64,000 nt of DNA. It comes from CBDBJK01 sp965206395. Lineage in GTDB: Bacteria > Chloroflexota > Dehalococcoidia > Lucifugimonadales > CATOSD01. Made by a program: the position numbers and the translations under genes. The stretch covers positions 209,942-273,941 of the forward strand of contig CBDBJK010000035.1 in the NCBI GenBank assembly GCA_965206395.1, read 5' to 3'. Each line of letters starts with the position of its first letter. The first letter of the stretch is position 1. This document shows positions 52,279-61,000 of the stretch, piece after piece. The notes beneath the pieces are model-generated. The model was not told the DNA's origin. It searched no databases and was given only the letters and a program-made list of their open reading frames with translations.

Positions 52279-53541
52279 ATGCACGCAGAGATAGTTTCCA
52301 TTGGCACAGAGATACTCATGGGGGAGATTGTCGATACCAACTCCGCATACATGGCATCCGAGCTTGCCAAGCTCGGCGTAGAACTGCGCTGGGTTTCCAA
52401 GGTGGGCGACGACCCTGAACGGCTCTTCGATGTAATTGACAGGGCGTGGCGTCGCTCCGACATTACGATAACTTCCGGGGGATTGGGGCCAACGTCCGAC
52501 GACTTGACCAGAGAGACGATTGCAAAGGTGATGGGCGAAGAGATGGAAGTTCAGGACGACCTGCTTGAGCAGCTAAAGAGCATGTTCGCAGGCAGGGGCA
52601 GCTCGATGCCATCTACGAACATCAAGCAAGCAACGCTGATTCCCTCGGCAGAAACCATTCCCAACCCTATGGGTACTGCTCCCGGATGGTGGGTCGAGAA
52701 AGAGGGCCACATTATTATCTCCACTCCGGGGCCGCCAAGGGAGCTTGAGCGAATGTGGTCTTACGAAATCGCGCCAAAAATCAAAGAGCGGAACCCGGAC
52801 GTTGCCATCGTCACTCGCACCCTCAAGACATTTGGAATCTCCGAAGGCGGACTTGACGAGATGTTGTCACCTCTGTTCAAAAACGTCAATCCAGAGTTAG
52901 GCATCTACTCCAAGCAGGACGGGATTCACCTGCGGGCCATAGCTACCGCGTCAACCGAGGAGGAAGCGCAAGAGCTAATCGTCCCAATGGAGGCTGAGAT
53001 TCGGCGCATCGTAGGCGACGACGCCATCTGGGGTGAGGATGACGAAACCCCGGAGGCTCAGGTTGCGGCCTACCTTCAGGAGCAAGGGCAGACGCTCGGC
53101 ATAATGGAGAGCTTCACGGGCGGCCTGCTCGCAAGCAATCTTGCCGATATTCCCGGCAGCCACGAGTTCTTGAGGGGGAGCATCGTCATACTTGGAGACG
53201 GCATGCTTGAAAATCACGGCATCGAACCCGCTGCCATTGAGGAGTTCGGGGCCGTGAGCGCCCAGGTCGCCGAAGCGATGGCCGAGGCCGCACGCCGACA
53301 CTTCAACTCAGACATCGGCATAAGCATCACAAGAGTAGTAACCAATCCCACGCCCTCAAGTGGGCCAATGGGGTCCTGCTACATCGGGTTTGCTCTCGAC
53401 AACCGCACAAGCTCCACGCCAGGCCGTTACCCGACACAGCAACTCAGAATGAGAGGCCGTGGCGTTACGCACGCCCTGCTAGAGCTAATCCGATTGACGA
53501 AGGGCACGGACAGCCCTCAGCGCAGATTATGGAGGCGCTGA
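52279..53541 (+). CDS. cinA: CinA-like competence/damage-inducible protein
   Basis: 420 residues from ATG 52279 (AGGAG six bases upstream). N-terminal molybdopterin-binding-like COG1058 domain: AEIVSIGTEILMGEIVDTN and TSGGLGPTSDDLT, which in family members is an ADP-ribose pyrophosphatase. C-terminal domain of the PncC type: ESFTGGLLASNLADIPGSHEF, normally an NMN deamidase whose motif is ES[CA]TGG; here Phe replaces the usual small residue, so deamidase activity is uncertain. It likely serves NAD recycling. Converges with the TPP enzyme gene three bases later. Confidence 0.9.
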   Translation: MHAEIVSIGTEILMGEIVDTNSAYMASELAKLGVELRWVSKVGDDPERLFDVIDRAWRRSDITITSGGLGPTSDDLTRETIAKVMGEEMEVQDDLLEQLKSMFAGRGSSMPSTNIKQATLIPSAETIPNPMGTAPGWWVEKEGHIIISTPGPPRELERMWSYEIAPKIKERNPDVAIVTRTLKTFGISEGGLDEMLSPLFKNVNPELGIYSKQDGIHLRAIATASTEEEAQELIVPMEAEIRRIVGDDAIWGEDDETPEAQVAAYLQEQGQTLGIMESFTGGLLASNLADIPGSHEFLRGSIVILGDGMLENHGIEPAAIEEFGAVSAQVAEAMAEAARRHFNSDIGISITRVVTNPTPSSGPMGSCYIGFALDNRTSSTPGRYPTQQLRMRGRGVTHALLELIRLTKGTDSPQRRLWRR

Positions 53542-53544
53542 GCG

Positions 53545-55224
53545 TCAGCGGCTAGCGGGACTAGGTGCGGGAAGCGGGAAGAATTCTGCGACCGGAATCT
53601 CGATGACGCTTGGGCCGTTCTGGGCAAGCGCATCTTTGACTGCGTCTCCAATGTCTTGTGCCCGTTCCACATAGTAGCCCTTTGCTCCGTACACCTCGGC
53701 CAGCTTGTCGAAGCGCGGATTCACAAGGTCTACGCCTATGTACCGTTCGTTGTAGAAGCGTTTCTGCTGCGCCTTCTCCGCTCCGTGACAGCTATTGTTA
53801 AGCACGATGCTGACCAGAGGGATTCCCCAGCGCACCGCCGTATTGATCTCACCTGACGTGTACAGGAACCCGCCGTCGCCCTGAATGCTTATCGCCGGAC
53901 GGTCGGGCCGTCCAAGCTTTGTGCCAAGGCCGACGCAGTAGCCCATGCCAAGGCCGCCGTGGTCTGAGTAGTTGAACATGGTGCGCGGGAACTCGAACGA
54001 AAGCCGGTCGTAGGACAGGCCCGGCGCGACACCAGCATCTATCGTCACCATGCAATCTTGCGGGAGCACCTTGCTCAGTTCCGGGTACACCTGCTGAGGC
54101 ATCATAGGGTCGCCGGTGATCTGATGCTCTGCCTGGAGTCGTTCTCGCCGACGGGATGCAAGGGCCTGCACTTCGGCACGCCATTCTGGATTTGATCGAC
54201 CTTCCGGGTATTCTTCTCGCAACGCCTGGATTAGCTGTTGAGCTACGGCTTTGGCATCGCCTACGATGCCTTCGGCAACGGGGTAGTTGCGTCCGATCTG
54301 TTGCGGGTCGATGTCCACCTGCACGATCTTCGTCTGCGGGTTTATGACATTGTAGTTCCATGCCGTAGTCTGTTGATTGAGGCGCGAGCCAAGGGCCAGA
54401 ATGACATCGGCGCGATTTATGGCCTCCGCTGCCTCGCCCGACCCTCGTCCACCTGGCGGGCCGACGTACAGAGGGTGGCTGTTGGGCACGACATCGTGAT
54501 GGGCGTATGTGGGCACCATCGCCATGTCCAGAAGCTCCGCGAGTGCAATCGCTTCGTCGCTCGCCTCCGACGAGATTATCCCGCCGCCAGCAAGAATCAA
54601 GGGATGTTGCGCACCGGCGAGCAATTTCGCTGCCTGCCTTATGGTCTGCGGATCGCCAGCAACCCTGCTGTTCACAGCGCGGTAAGCCTCCGGCTTCTGA
54701 ATATCCCAGTCCACCGTCTGATTGTCCATAAGGTCGCGCGGAATATCGATGAAGACCGGGCCTCCCTGACCTGATAGGGCAGTGCGAAAGGCGTTACGGA
54801 AAGTCTCCGGTATGCGCTCCGTCTTGTTCACCTGAACAGCGGTGTTGGTGATGGGCTTGAACAGATTAACGAGGTCGAACGCCTGCGTGCCATCGCGTCC
54901 GATGAAATCGCGTGCGGTGTCGCCTGCGATGACGATGACCGGCGCATGGCCCTTGTATGCCAACGAGACACCTGTAATCAGGTTGATAGTCCCTGGCCCA
55001 GAGGTCGAGATGCAGGTTGCTGGCTTGCCGGATGCGCGAGTGTAGCCATAAGCCATGAACGCCGCGCCCTCTTCGTGGCGCGTGTCGACGAAATGGATGT
55101 CGTCCCTGCCGTACATCTCCGTGATGATGGCATTCGTCGTAAGGCCCACCAGACCAAACGTGTACTCAACGCCCTCTGCGCGTAGAAGTTCGATTATGCC
55201 CTGGCCTGCGTTCATCTGCGTCAT
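53545..55224 (-). CDS. Thiamine-pyrophosphate enzyme of the acetolactate synthase family
   Basis: 559 residues, three-domain TPP enzyme. Pyrimidine domain has the catalytic Glu in RHEEGAAFMAYGY (about 51); central domain GGGIISSEASDEA; pyrophosphate domain GDGGFLYTSGEINTAVRWGIPLVSIVLNN, the TPP-binding GDG-N motif. ATG 55224 has GGAGGA upstream. The acceptor could be acetolactate, glyoxylate carboligase-like or benzoylformate-like; no small regulatory subunit gene (ilvN) is adjacent, which argues against ordinary branched-chain synthesis. Confidence 0.85.
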   Translation of the reverse strand: MTQMNAGQGIIELLRAEGVEYTFGLVGLTTNAIITEMYGRDDIHFVDTRHEEGAAFMAYGYTRASGKPATCISTSGPGTINLITGVSLAYKGHAPVIVIAGDTARDFIGRDGTQAFDLVNLFKPITNTAVQVNKTERIPETFRNAFRTALSGQGGPVFIDIPRDLMDNQTVDWDIQKPEAYRAVNSRVAGDPQTIRQAAKLLAGAQHPLILAGGGIISSEASDEAIALAELLDMAMVPTYAHHDVVPNSHPLYVGPPGGRGSGEAAEAINRADVILALGSRLNQQTTAWNYNVINPQTKIVQVDIDPQQIGRNYPVAEGIVGDAKAVAQQLIQALREEYPEGRSNPEWRAEVQALASRRRERLQAEHQITGDPMMPQQVYPELSKVLPQDCMVTIDAGVAPGLSYDRLSFEFPRTMFNYSDHGGLGMGYCVGLGTKLGRPDRPAISIQGDGGFLYTSGEINTAVRWGIPLVSIVLNNSCHGAEKAQQKRFYNERYIGVDLVNPRFDKLAEVYGAKGYYVERAQDIGDAVKDALAQNGPSVIEIPVAEFFPLPAPSPASR

Positions 55225-55401
55225 GGGACTTTCCTCCCGTTTGTGTAGTAGATTGGGTATTCTTGGCTACGGCATTGTAGCACACGGCAGGGCAGTTTCT
55301 AATGGGTTGGGTCAGCGAACAGATACGAGGGAACAGAAGGTTGACGCCCGTGTATCGCCTTGCTACACTCGCTCACATCAACGAAGGAGGTATTTTCAAA
55401 A

Positions 55402-56292
55402 ATGGCAGAATACAAGACTATACTCTACGAAACTCACGGCCCGATACGGCTGATTACGCTTAATAGACCTCAAGCTCTGAACGCTATTGGCGAGGGCATG
55501 GAGGAAGAGGTGCACGACGCCCTCGACGTTGCCGACGCTGACGACGATGCGCGTGTGATTATCATCACCGGCGCGGGCAGGGCGTTTTCGGCGGGTTACG
55601 ACATGAGCGCGTCCACCGAGGCCGAGACTGATTACGAATCGATGATTACCAAGGGGCAGAACGTCTCCGAGCATATTGGCAGATGGTTCAAGAACGACCG
55701 CAAGATGGTTACCAATCAGACGCACATCATGGAGCTATCGAAGCCGGTTATCGCCGCCGTGCATGGCTGGTGCATGGGAGGCGGAACCTGGATGGCCCTC
55801 TCCTGCGACCTTACCCTGGCCTCGGCTGATGCTGTGTTCGGACAGCCCGAAGTCCGCCAAATATCCAATACCAGTTTCCTATGGACGTTGATGGCTGGCT
55901 ACAAGAACGCGTTGCGATACTCGCTCACGGGAGACCACATCGACGCCGAGGAAGCAAAACGCATCGGCCTGGTTAACGACGTGCTGCCCGATAAGGAGAG
56001 CCTCATGGAGGAGGCGTTCCGTCTGGCGAACCGAATCGCGCTCAACTCGCCGGAGACGGTGGCGGCTAACAAGTACATCGCATTGCTTGGCCTGGAGATG
56101 ATGGGTCTGCGCAACGCTATCACGACTAACTGGCTGCTGTCGTCAATCGCCCACTCATCGCAGCGACCGGACTATCGGCGCAAAGAGATGCTGGAGGCGG
56201 CCAAGGAACGCGGAATGCGGGGGTTCCTGGAAGTTCGAGACGCGCCGTTCTTGCCCGAACCCTTCGGCCCGCGCTCACGACCGCGCGAGTAA
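55402..56292 (+). CDS. Enoyl-CoA hydratase/isomerase family protein
   Basis: 296 residues from ATG 55402 with AAGGAGG ten bases upstream. Crotonase fold: ITGAGRAFSAGYDM (oxyanion hole 1) and VIAAVHGWCMGGGTWMALSCDL (oxyanion hole 2) are intact. FGQPEVRQI and the GDHIDAEEAKRIGLVNDV block follow. The C-terminal part is longer than usual (about 60 residues). It hydrates or isomerises enoyl-CoA in fatty or aromatic acid breakdown. Single gene, convergent with the CoA-transferase gene. Confidence 0.88.
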   Translation: MAEYKTILYETHGPIRLITLNRPQALNAIGEGMEEEVHDALDVADADDDARVIIITGAGRAFSAGYDMSASTEAETDYESMITKGQNVSEHIGRWFKNDRKMVTNQTHIMELSKPVIAAVHGWCMGGGTWMALSCDLTLASADAVFGQPEVRQISNTSFLWTLMAGYKNALRYSLTGDHIDAEEAKRIGLVNDVLPDKESLMEEAFRLANRIALNSPETVAANKYIALLGLEMMGLRNAITTNWLLSSIAHSSQRPDYRRKEMLEAAKERGMRGFLEVRDAPFLPEPFGPRSRPRE

Positions 56293-56303
56293 TTTCGCGA
56301 GTG

Positions 56304-56391
56304 GCCCCTCTCTAACTCTCCCCCGTTGCGACGACGGAGAGAACAGTAGTCCCTTCCCCTGTCGCAACGGGGGAAGGTTAGGATGGGGGTG
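56304..56391. repeat. Inverted-repeat element between convergent genes
   Basis: CCCCCGTTGCGAC (56320-56332) and its exact reverse complement (56361-56373); outer arms TAACTCT/AAGGTTA and CCCCTCTC/GATGGGGG continue imperfectly. About 88 bp, possibly a REP or MITE-like unit that also ends both converging transcripts. Confidence 0.65.
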
Positions 56392-56400
56392 TTCTCAGCG

Positions 56401-58821
56401 TCAGTCTATCACCTTGTCTCGAATCATCCGGGCCACGTCTTCCGGGCTGTTGCCCAGCAGATCGCTATAGACGTAGCTGTTATGCTCGCCCAGATCAGGG
56501 ACTCCCCTTACGATGCGCCCCGGCGTGCTGGACAGGTTAACGGTGATGCCCGGATGCTCCATCCGCCCAAAATGTGCGGAGTGCTCTATCTCAGGGATGA
56601 AGTTCCTTGAGCGAAGGTGATGGTCGTGGTAAATCTGTTCTGCCGATTGCACCACTCCGGCTGGCACACCTTCTCGCTGAAGCATGCGCATGACCTGATG
56701 GGCCGTGTAGCCAGACGTCCACTGGCCTATGAATTCGTCTAGCTCGTCCCGGTGTTTCAGCCGCGATTCGAGCGTAGCGAACTTTGGGTCTTCGGCCCAC
56801 GAGGGGTCTTCGAGCGCCCTACGCAGGCCGTTCCATTGGTCGTCGTTCAGGCAGGCTATCGCGCACCACTGATCGTCGCCCCTGCAAGGATAACAGTTGT
56901 GTGGAGCCGCATTCAGGTTGCGGTTGCCAGAGGGCTTCCACTCGTGTTCATTGACCAGGTAGTCCATTAGAGGCACTCCCATCGTCGAGGCAAGCGCCTC
57001 TGACTGGGCTAGCTCGATGTACTGCCCGCGCCCGCTGTGCGAGCGATATTCCAGAGCAGCCATTAAAGCGGTGGCGGCAGTAGCAGCCGATATGAAATCC
57101 GAGTAGTGGACTTTGGGATGGGACTCGTATGGAGAGTCTGGATGACCCCAAAGGTAGGAAAGTCCGGAGTATGCCATCAGGCTCATACCGTAAGCCACAT
57201 AGTCGGAATACGGGCCGGTGTCTCCATAACCAGGCATACTCATCATGATGATGTCGGGCTTTATCTGCCTGAGTTGCTCATAGCCCAGGCCCCGCCGTTC
57301 CATCACGCTTGCCGCGAAGTTTGCGATCACGACATCGCTCACGGCAATGAGATTCTGCACGAGTTCAAGCCCTTCTGGTTGTTGGAAATTTAGCGTAACG
57401 CCGAGCTTGCTCCGGTTGATTTCAGGGAACATTGGATTCGGCTCCGCACTCACGCGACCATTGTCCAGATAACGGCTGGTCTCAATCTTGATTACTTCTG
57501 CACCAAGGTCTGCCAAGTATCTCGTACAAAAAGGGCCAGCCCAGACCCTGGTAAAGTCCACGATACGTAAACCCTTCAGAGGTAGATCGGACTTCGCGGG
57601 CCTCTGGCTATCATTGACCTTTTCGCGCTTGGCTGATGTTGTCCTCGCCTCAAGCTCCGCCATTATCTCTTGCTTGTGCTCGCCTAGCAGAGGTGCCGAC
57701 CGACGCACCTTCCAGGGAGTCTCCCCGAAACCATATGGAGCGCCCGGATACGAATACTCGCCGATATGGGGGTGGTTGCCTTGCTGGAAATAGCTCCTGG
57801 CCTTGATCTGGACGTTGTTGACAAGCTGCTCCAGTGTGTTCATAGGGCTGACGGCTAGATGATGGGCCTGAGCCTGCTCTACGAAGTCGCCAAGTGCGAA
57901 CTCGCCGATGAATTGACCGACGAACTCCTCCACGATGTCCGGGTTTGCGCGGCGGAAATCCAGGTCTTCCCATATCGGGTCCAACAGGGCTTCAATGCCC
58001 GTCCACTCGGATAGCACTTTCCAGTGGTGGTTGTAGAAAACCGAGAGGCAGGCGTGGCCGTCTTTGCATTGATAGTAGCTGTTCGGCGCAATAGTTGATG
58101 CTACTCCAGTCCTGCGCACTATCTGGTTCGAGAGGGCATACTGCGCCACGTGAAACAACAGATGGGCCATAACCTCTTGCATGGACACGTCAACGCGCTG
58201 CCCCAGCCCGCTCTCTCCGCGCTGACGCAGCGCCGCAAGGGTGGCGTAAACGGCGTGAAGGGACGACATCTGGGATGCCTGGTCGCTGGGAGCGGCGCAG
58301 GGCGGCTTCAGGTCGTCGCCCTGGACGAACATCAACCCTCCCATGGCCTGAGCTATCATGTCGGAGCCTTTGAAATCCCTGTGAGGCCCAGTCTGTCCGA
58401 ACGGTGTTATGGATGTCATTATCATGGCGGGATTGATTTCGGAAAGGCTCTCGAAACCCAGCCCCAACTCATCCAGATAGCCTGGCTCATAGCTTTCTGT
58501 CATGACATCGGCGGTGGCGACAAGGCGACGGAAGGTGTCCCTGTCGCTCTCAGAATTGAGATCAAGGGTTATGCTGCGCTTGTTGGAGTTGTAGTTCAGA
58601 AAATAGAGGCTGGATTCAAGGTGAGGGGCGTTTCGGGCAAATGGGGCCATTTGCCGGGCCACGTCACCCTCTGGCGGCTCTATTTTGATGACATCCGCGC
58701 CCAGGTCAGCCAGCACCCTGCCGCAGTATTGACCAATAGGCCCGGTCAGGTCCAGGACTCGCAGATGCCCCAGCGCCGAAGGGGTGTCGTTAGCGATATT
58801 CGGAGAGCTTGAGGCAGTCAT
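56401..58821 (-). CDS. Tandem-domain family III CoA-transferase (CaiB/BaiF)
   Basis: 806 residues, twice the normal length: two CaiB domains (about 15-395 and 415-806) joined by a short basic linker (TTSAKREKVNDSQRPAKSD). Domain 1 opens LRVLDLTGPIGQYCGRVLADLGADVIKIEPP and domain 2 LRIVDFTRVWAGPFCTRYLADLGAEVIKIET. Each has the characteristic VADVM/VIANFA strand region and a GYG-TGPYSDY or FGQTGPHRDF loop with the catalytic Asp expected just after (KGSDMIAQ in domain 1, VAYGMSLMAY in domain 2, where Asp is not evident). They swap CoA between acids such as carnitine or oxalate. RBS AAGGAG before ATG 58821. Confidence 0.87.
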   Translation of the reverse strand: MTASSSPNIANDTPSALGHLRVLDLTGPIGQYCGRVLADLGADVIKIEPPEGDVARQMAPFARNAPHLESSLYFLNYNSNKRSITLDLNSESDRDTFRRLVATADVMTESYEPGYLDELGLGFESLSEINPAMIMTSITPFGQTGPHRDFKGSDMIAQAMGGLMFVQGDDLKPPCAAPSDQASQMSSLHAVYATLAALRQRGESGLGQRVDVSMQEVMAHLLFHVAQYALSNQIVRRTGVASTIAPNSYYQCKDGHACLSVFYNHHWKVLSEWTGIEALLDPIWEDLDFRRANPDIVEEFVGQFIGEFALGDFVEQAQAHHLAVSPMNTLEQLVNNVQIKARSYFQQGNHPHIGEYSYPGAPYGFGETPWKVRRSAPLLGEHKQEIMAELEARTTSAKREKVNDSQRPAKSDLPLKGLRIVDFTRVWAGPFCTRYLADLGAEVIKIETSRYLDNGRVSAEPNPMFPEINRSKLGVTLNFQQPEGLELVQNLIAVSDVVIANFAASVMERRGLGYEQLRQIKPDIIMMSMPGYGDTGPYSDYVAYGMSLMAYSGLSYLWGHPDSPYESHPKVHYSDFISAATAATALMAALEYRSHSGRGQYIELAQSEALASTMGVPLMDYLVNEHEWKPSGNRNLNAAPHNCYPCRGDDQWCAIACLNDDQWNGLRRALEDPSWAEDPKFATLESRLKHRDELDEFIGQWTSGYTAHQVMRMLQREGVPAGVVQSAEQIYHDHHLRSRNFIPEIEHSAHFGRMEHPGITVNLSSTPGRIVRGVPDLGEHNSYVYSDLLGNSPEDVARMIRDKVID

Positions 58822-58870
58822 TTTTGCTCCTTGACATATCTGGCCTTAATTTGGAGAAGAATACTGGGCT

Positions 58871-59539
58871 TCAGAGAAACGAGGCTATCTCTGTTATTGG
58901 CTTTTTGGTGATGTTGGGGACAACTGCATCGACTGCGGGGTAGCCGACGACGAGAAGAAGAAAGGGCCGCTCGTTGGCAGGCCGTCCGCAGATTTCGTTG
59001 AGGAACCCCATTGGGCTGGGCGTGTGAGTAAGCGATACAAGTCCTGCCTGATGAATAGCCGTGATGAGCATTCCCGTCGCTATCCCCACCGATTCGGTAG
59101 CGTAGTAGTGTTTGACTTTGCGACCGTCGGGCAGCACGCCATAGCTCTGCGCGAATATGGCTATGAGGTATGGGGCGGTTTCCAGAAAAGGCTTGCGCGC
59201 GTCTGTCCCTAAAGGCGCGAGGGCGTCTAGCCATTCTTGCGGTGCACGCTCGCTATAGAACTCGCGCTCCTCCTTCTCGGCTTCTTTCCGAATATGTCGC
59301 TTGGCCTCCGGGTCGCTCACCACTACGAAGTGCCAGGGCTGCATGTTCGCACCATTAGGCGCGGTCCCGGCTGCTAGCAGGCAGTCCTGGATGATCTCGC
59401 GGGGCACCGGCCTGTCCGAAAAATCGCGCACTGTGCGACGACGGCGTATGTCGGCGTAGAAGTCGGCGGCGCGCCGTTTCATCTCATCACTTGGATACTC
59501 AACATAGCTTGTGAGGGGGAAGAGGTCAGGTTTCGTCAT
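58871..59539 (-). CDS. Nitroreductase family protein (FMN)
   Basis: About 222 residues from ATG 59539 (GGGAG just upstream); ATG 59551 is an alternative. FMN-binding R-R-R-RT-R-DF (ADIRRRRTVRDFSDRPVP), LLAAGTAPNGANMQPWHFVVV, and GIATGMLITAIHQAGL. Nearest to the iodotyrosine deiodinase/BluB-like group by the TAPNGANMQPW motif. Reduces nitro or halogenated substrates using NAD(P)H. An IS5 element lies 22 bp before this start, so the native promoter has been displaced. Confidence 0.88.
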   Translation of the reverse strand: MTKPDLFPLTSYVEYPSDEMKRRAADFYADIRRRRTVRDFSDRPVPREIIQDCLLAAGTAPNGANMQPWHFVVVSDPEAKRHIRKEAEKEEREFYSERAPQEWLDALAPLGTDARKPFLETAPYLIAIFAQSYGVLPDGRKVKHYYATESVGIATGMLITAIHQAGLVSLTHTPSPMGFLNEICGRPANERPFLLLVVGYPAVDAVVPNITKKPITEIASFL

Positions 59540-59560
59540 GCTCCCATCCATTCGTGTTAG

Positions 59561-60762
59561 GGAACCTCTGAACAACTCGGCGCAAGCGTGGATGGGCAGA
59601 GTGGTTCCGTTCTTTGGAGATGTTCAGGCATCTTTGTGACGTTCCAGGTCGTGGTTGAGGCGTTCAGACCGTGTCTGTTGTGGCCTCGAAGCGGCTTTTC
59701 GGAGCCATCGCGGCTCCCCGGCCGTGATTTGCTCACTGCGCCCCTCTCATGCCGCCAGACGGCGCTCTGCCGTCATCAAGTTGGCCAGCCCCAGTAGCAA
59801 TGCCAGCCGTTGCGCGTTCTTAGTCAACCCTCGGTAGCGCACCTTGGCGTAGCCAAAGCGCCGCTTCACGTACAGGAACGGATGCTCCACTTTCGCTCTG
59901 ACCGACGCTTTGCGCTTCTCCGCCAACGCCTCGTGGCTGCCAGGCTCCAGGTGCCGTCGCCGGCCGGGCCTCATCGCCACTCGCCACTCCACATCCAACT
60001 CTCGATTCTCCAACCGCTTGTCCACTCCCTGATACCCCGCATCCCCCCACACTCGTTTCTCTCCACCGTGCAGCAATCGGTGCGCTTCTGTCACATCATG
60101 CACGTTAGCTGGCGTCGTAGTCATGCTGTGTACCACTCCCGTCTCAGCGTCAGCGCCTACGTGTACTTTCATCCCGAAGCGCCACTCGTTCCCCTTCTTC
60201 GTCTGGTGCATCTCAGGGTCTCGCTCACCCGCACGATTCTTCGTCGATGACGGCGCCTCTATGATGCTCGCGTCCACGATCGTCCCCTCCCGAAGCCGCA
60301 GTCCCTGGGACTCCAGATGACGGTTTATCTCCTCGAACAGACTCTGCCCCAACTCATGCTCTTCCAGCAGATGGCGGAAGTTCAGAATCGTCGTCTCGTC
60401 CGGCAGCGGGCCCGACAGCTTCAACCCTACGAACCGTCTCACCGACTCGACCTCGTAGAGCATGTCCTCCATACCAGGATCGCTCAAGTTGTAGAACAAC
60501 TGCACGCAGTGTATCCGCACCATCGCCGACAACTCATATGGTCGACGGCCTCGGCCCGCCTTGGGATAGAACGGACGGATGCGCTCTTCCATCTGTTCCC
60601 ACGGGATCAGAGCATCCATGCGCTCCAGGAATATCTCCCGGCGGGTCTTGCGCTTCTTGCTCTCGTATTCCAAGTCCGCAAATGTTGGCTGGTCCATCAA
60701 TTATCTCCCCGAACACAGTGCTATTCTCTATGCTACTATGCCCAGACTTGTTCAGAGTATCC
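59561..60762 (-). mobile_element. IS5-family insertion sequence
   Basis: 1202 bp. Terminal repeats GGAACCTCTGAACAACTC and (read inward from the right) GGATACTCTGAACAAGTC agree at 15 of 18 bases. TTAG flanks both ends (59557-59560 and 60763-60766), the 4-bp target duplication typical of IS5. One transposase gene. Confidence 0.93.
59747..60697 (-). CDS. IS5 family transposase
   Basis: 316 residues from ATG 60697 (GGGGAG seven bases upstream). N-terminal helix-turn-helix (RRPYELSAMVRIHCVQLFYNLSD), then the DDE catalytic domain: IVDASIIEAPSS (first D), WGDAGYQGVDKR (second D) and, after the insert, RAKVEHPFLYVKRRFGY with the Glu and the Y-2-R-3-E-6-K pattern. All key residues are intact and the gene is complete, so the element may be active. 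Confidence 0.93.
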   Translation of the reverse strand: MDQPTFADLEYESKKRKTRREIFLERMDALIPWEQMEERIRPFYPKAGRGRRPYELSAMVRIHCVQLFYNLSDPGMEDMLYEVESVRRFVGLKLSGPLPDETTILNFRHLLEEHELGQSLFEEINRHLESQGLRLREGTIVDASIIEAPSSTKNRAGERDPEMHQTKKGNEWRFGMKVHVGADAETGVVHSMTTTPANVHDVTEAHRLLHGGEKRVWGDAGYQGVDKRLENRELDVEWRVAMRPGRRRHLEPGSHEALAEKRKASVRAKVEHPFLYVKRRFGYAKVRYRGLTKNAQRLALLLGLANLMTAERRLAA

Positions 60763-60825
60763 TTAGCTCTCCCACTGAATTGCGCGACGAATGCGTGGGC
60801 GCATCTTAACAAACGATGCTTCCAT
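60763..60825 (-). CDS. Possible 20-residue peptide before the nitroreductase
   Basis: GGGAGG seven bases before ATG 60825, then a short basic frame (FVKMRPRIRRAIQWES) that stops in the IS5 target duplication. Without the element the stop would still fall there, 25 bases before the nitroreductase start. May be a leader peptide or a relic; low certainty. Confidence 0.25.
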   Translation of the reverse strand: MEASFVKMRPRIRRAIQWES

Positions 60826-60885
60826 CGCACAACCTCCCCAAAATCGACCTGACAGTGAATCGAGGGACAGCAACAGGGTAGGGAA

Positions 60886-60923
60886 GTAAGCCAGCGCACC
60901 GCAAAGTCAGTGCGCTGGCTTAC
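60886..60923. repeat. Perfect 14-bp inverted repeat after the Sec-glutaredoxin gene
   Basis: GTAAGCCAGCGCAC (60886-60899), 10-base loop, exact reverse complement (60910-60923). It lies 77 bases downstream of the minus-strand glutaredoxin-DinB stop and may terminate it; the following bases are only moderately T-rich. Confidence 0.6.
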
Positions 60924-61000
60924 CTCATGCACACACGGGTCACGGTCATGTCCGAACCAGAGTGAAATTGTGAAGCTCGTTTAGATGAACTACGTGTTGA

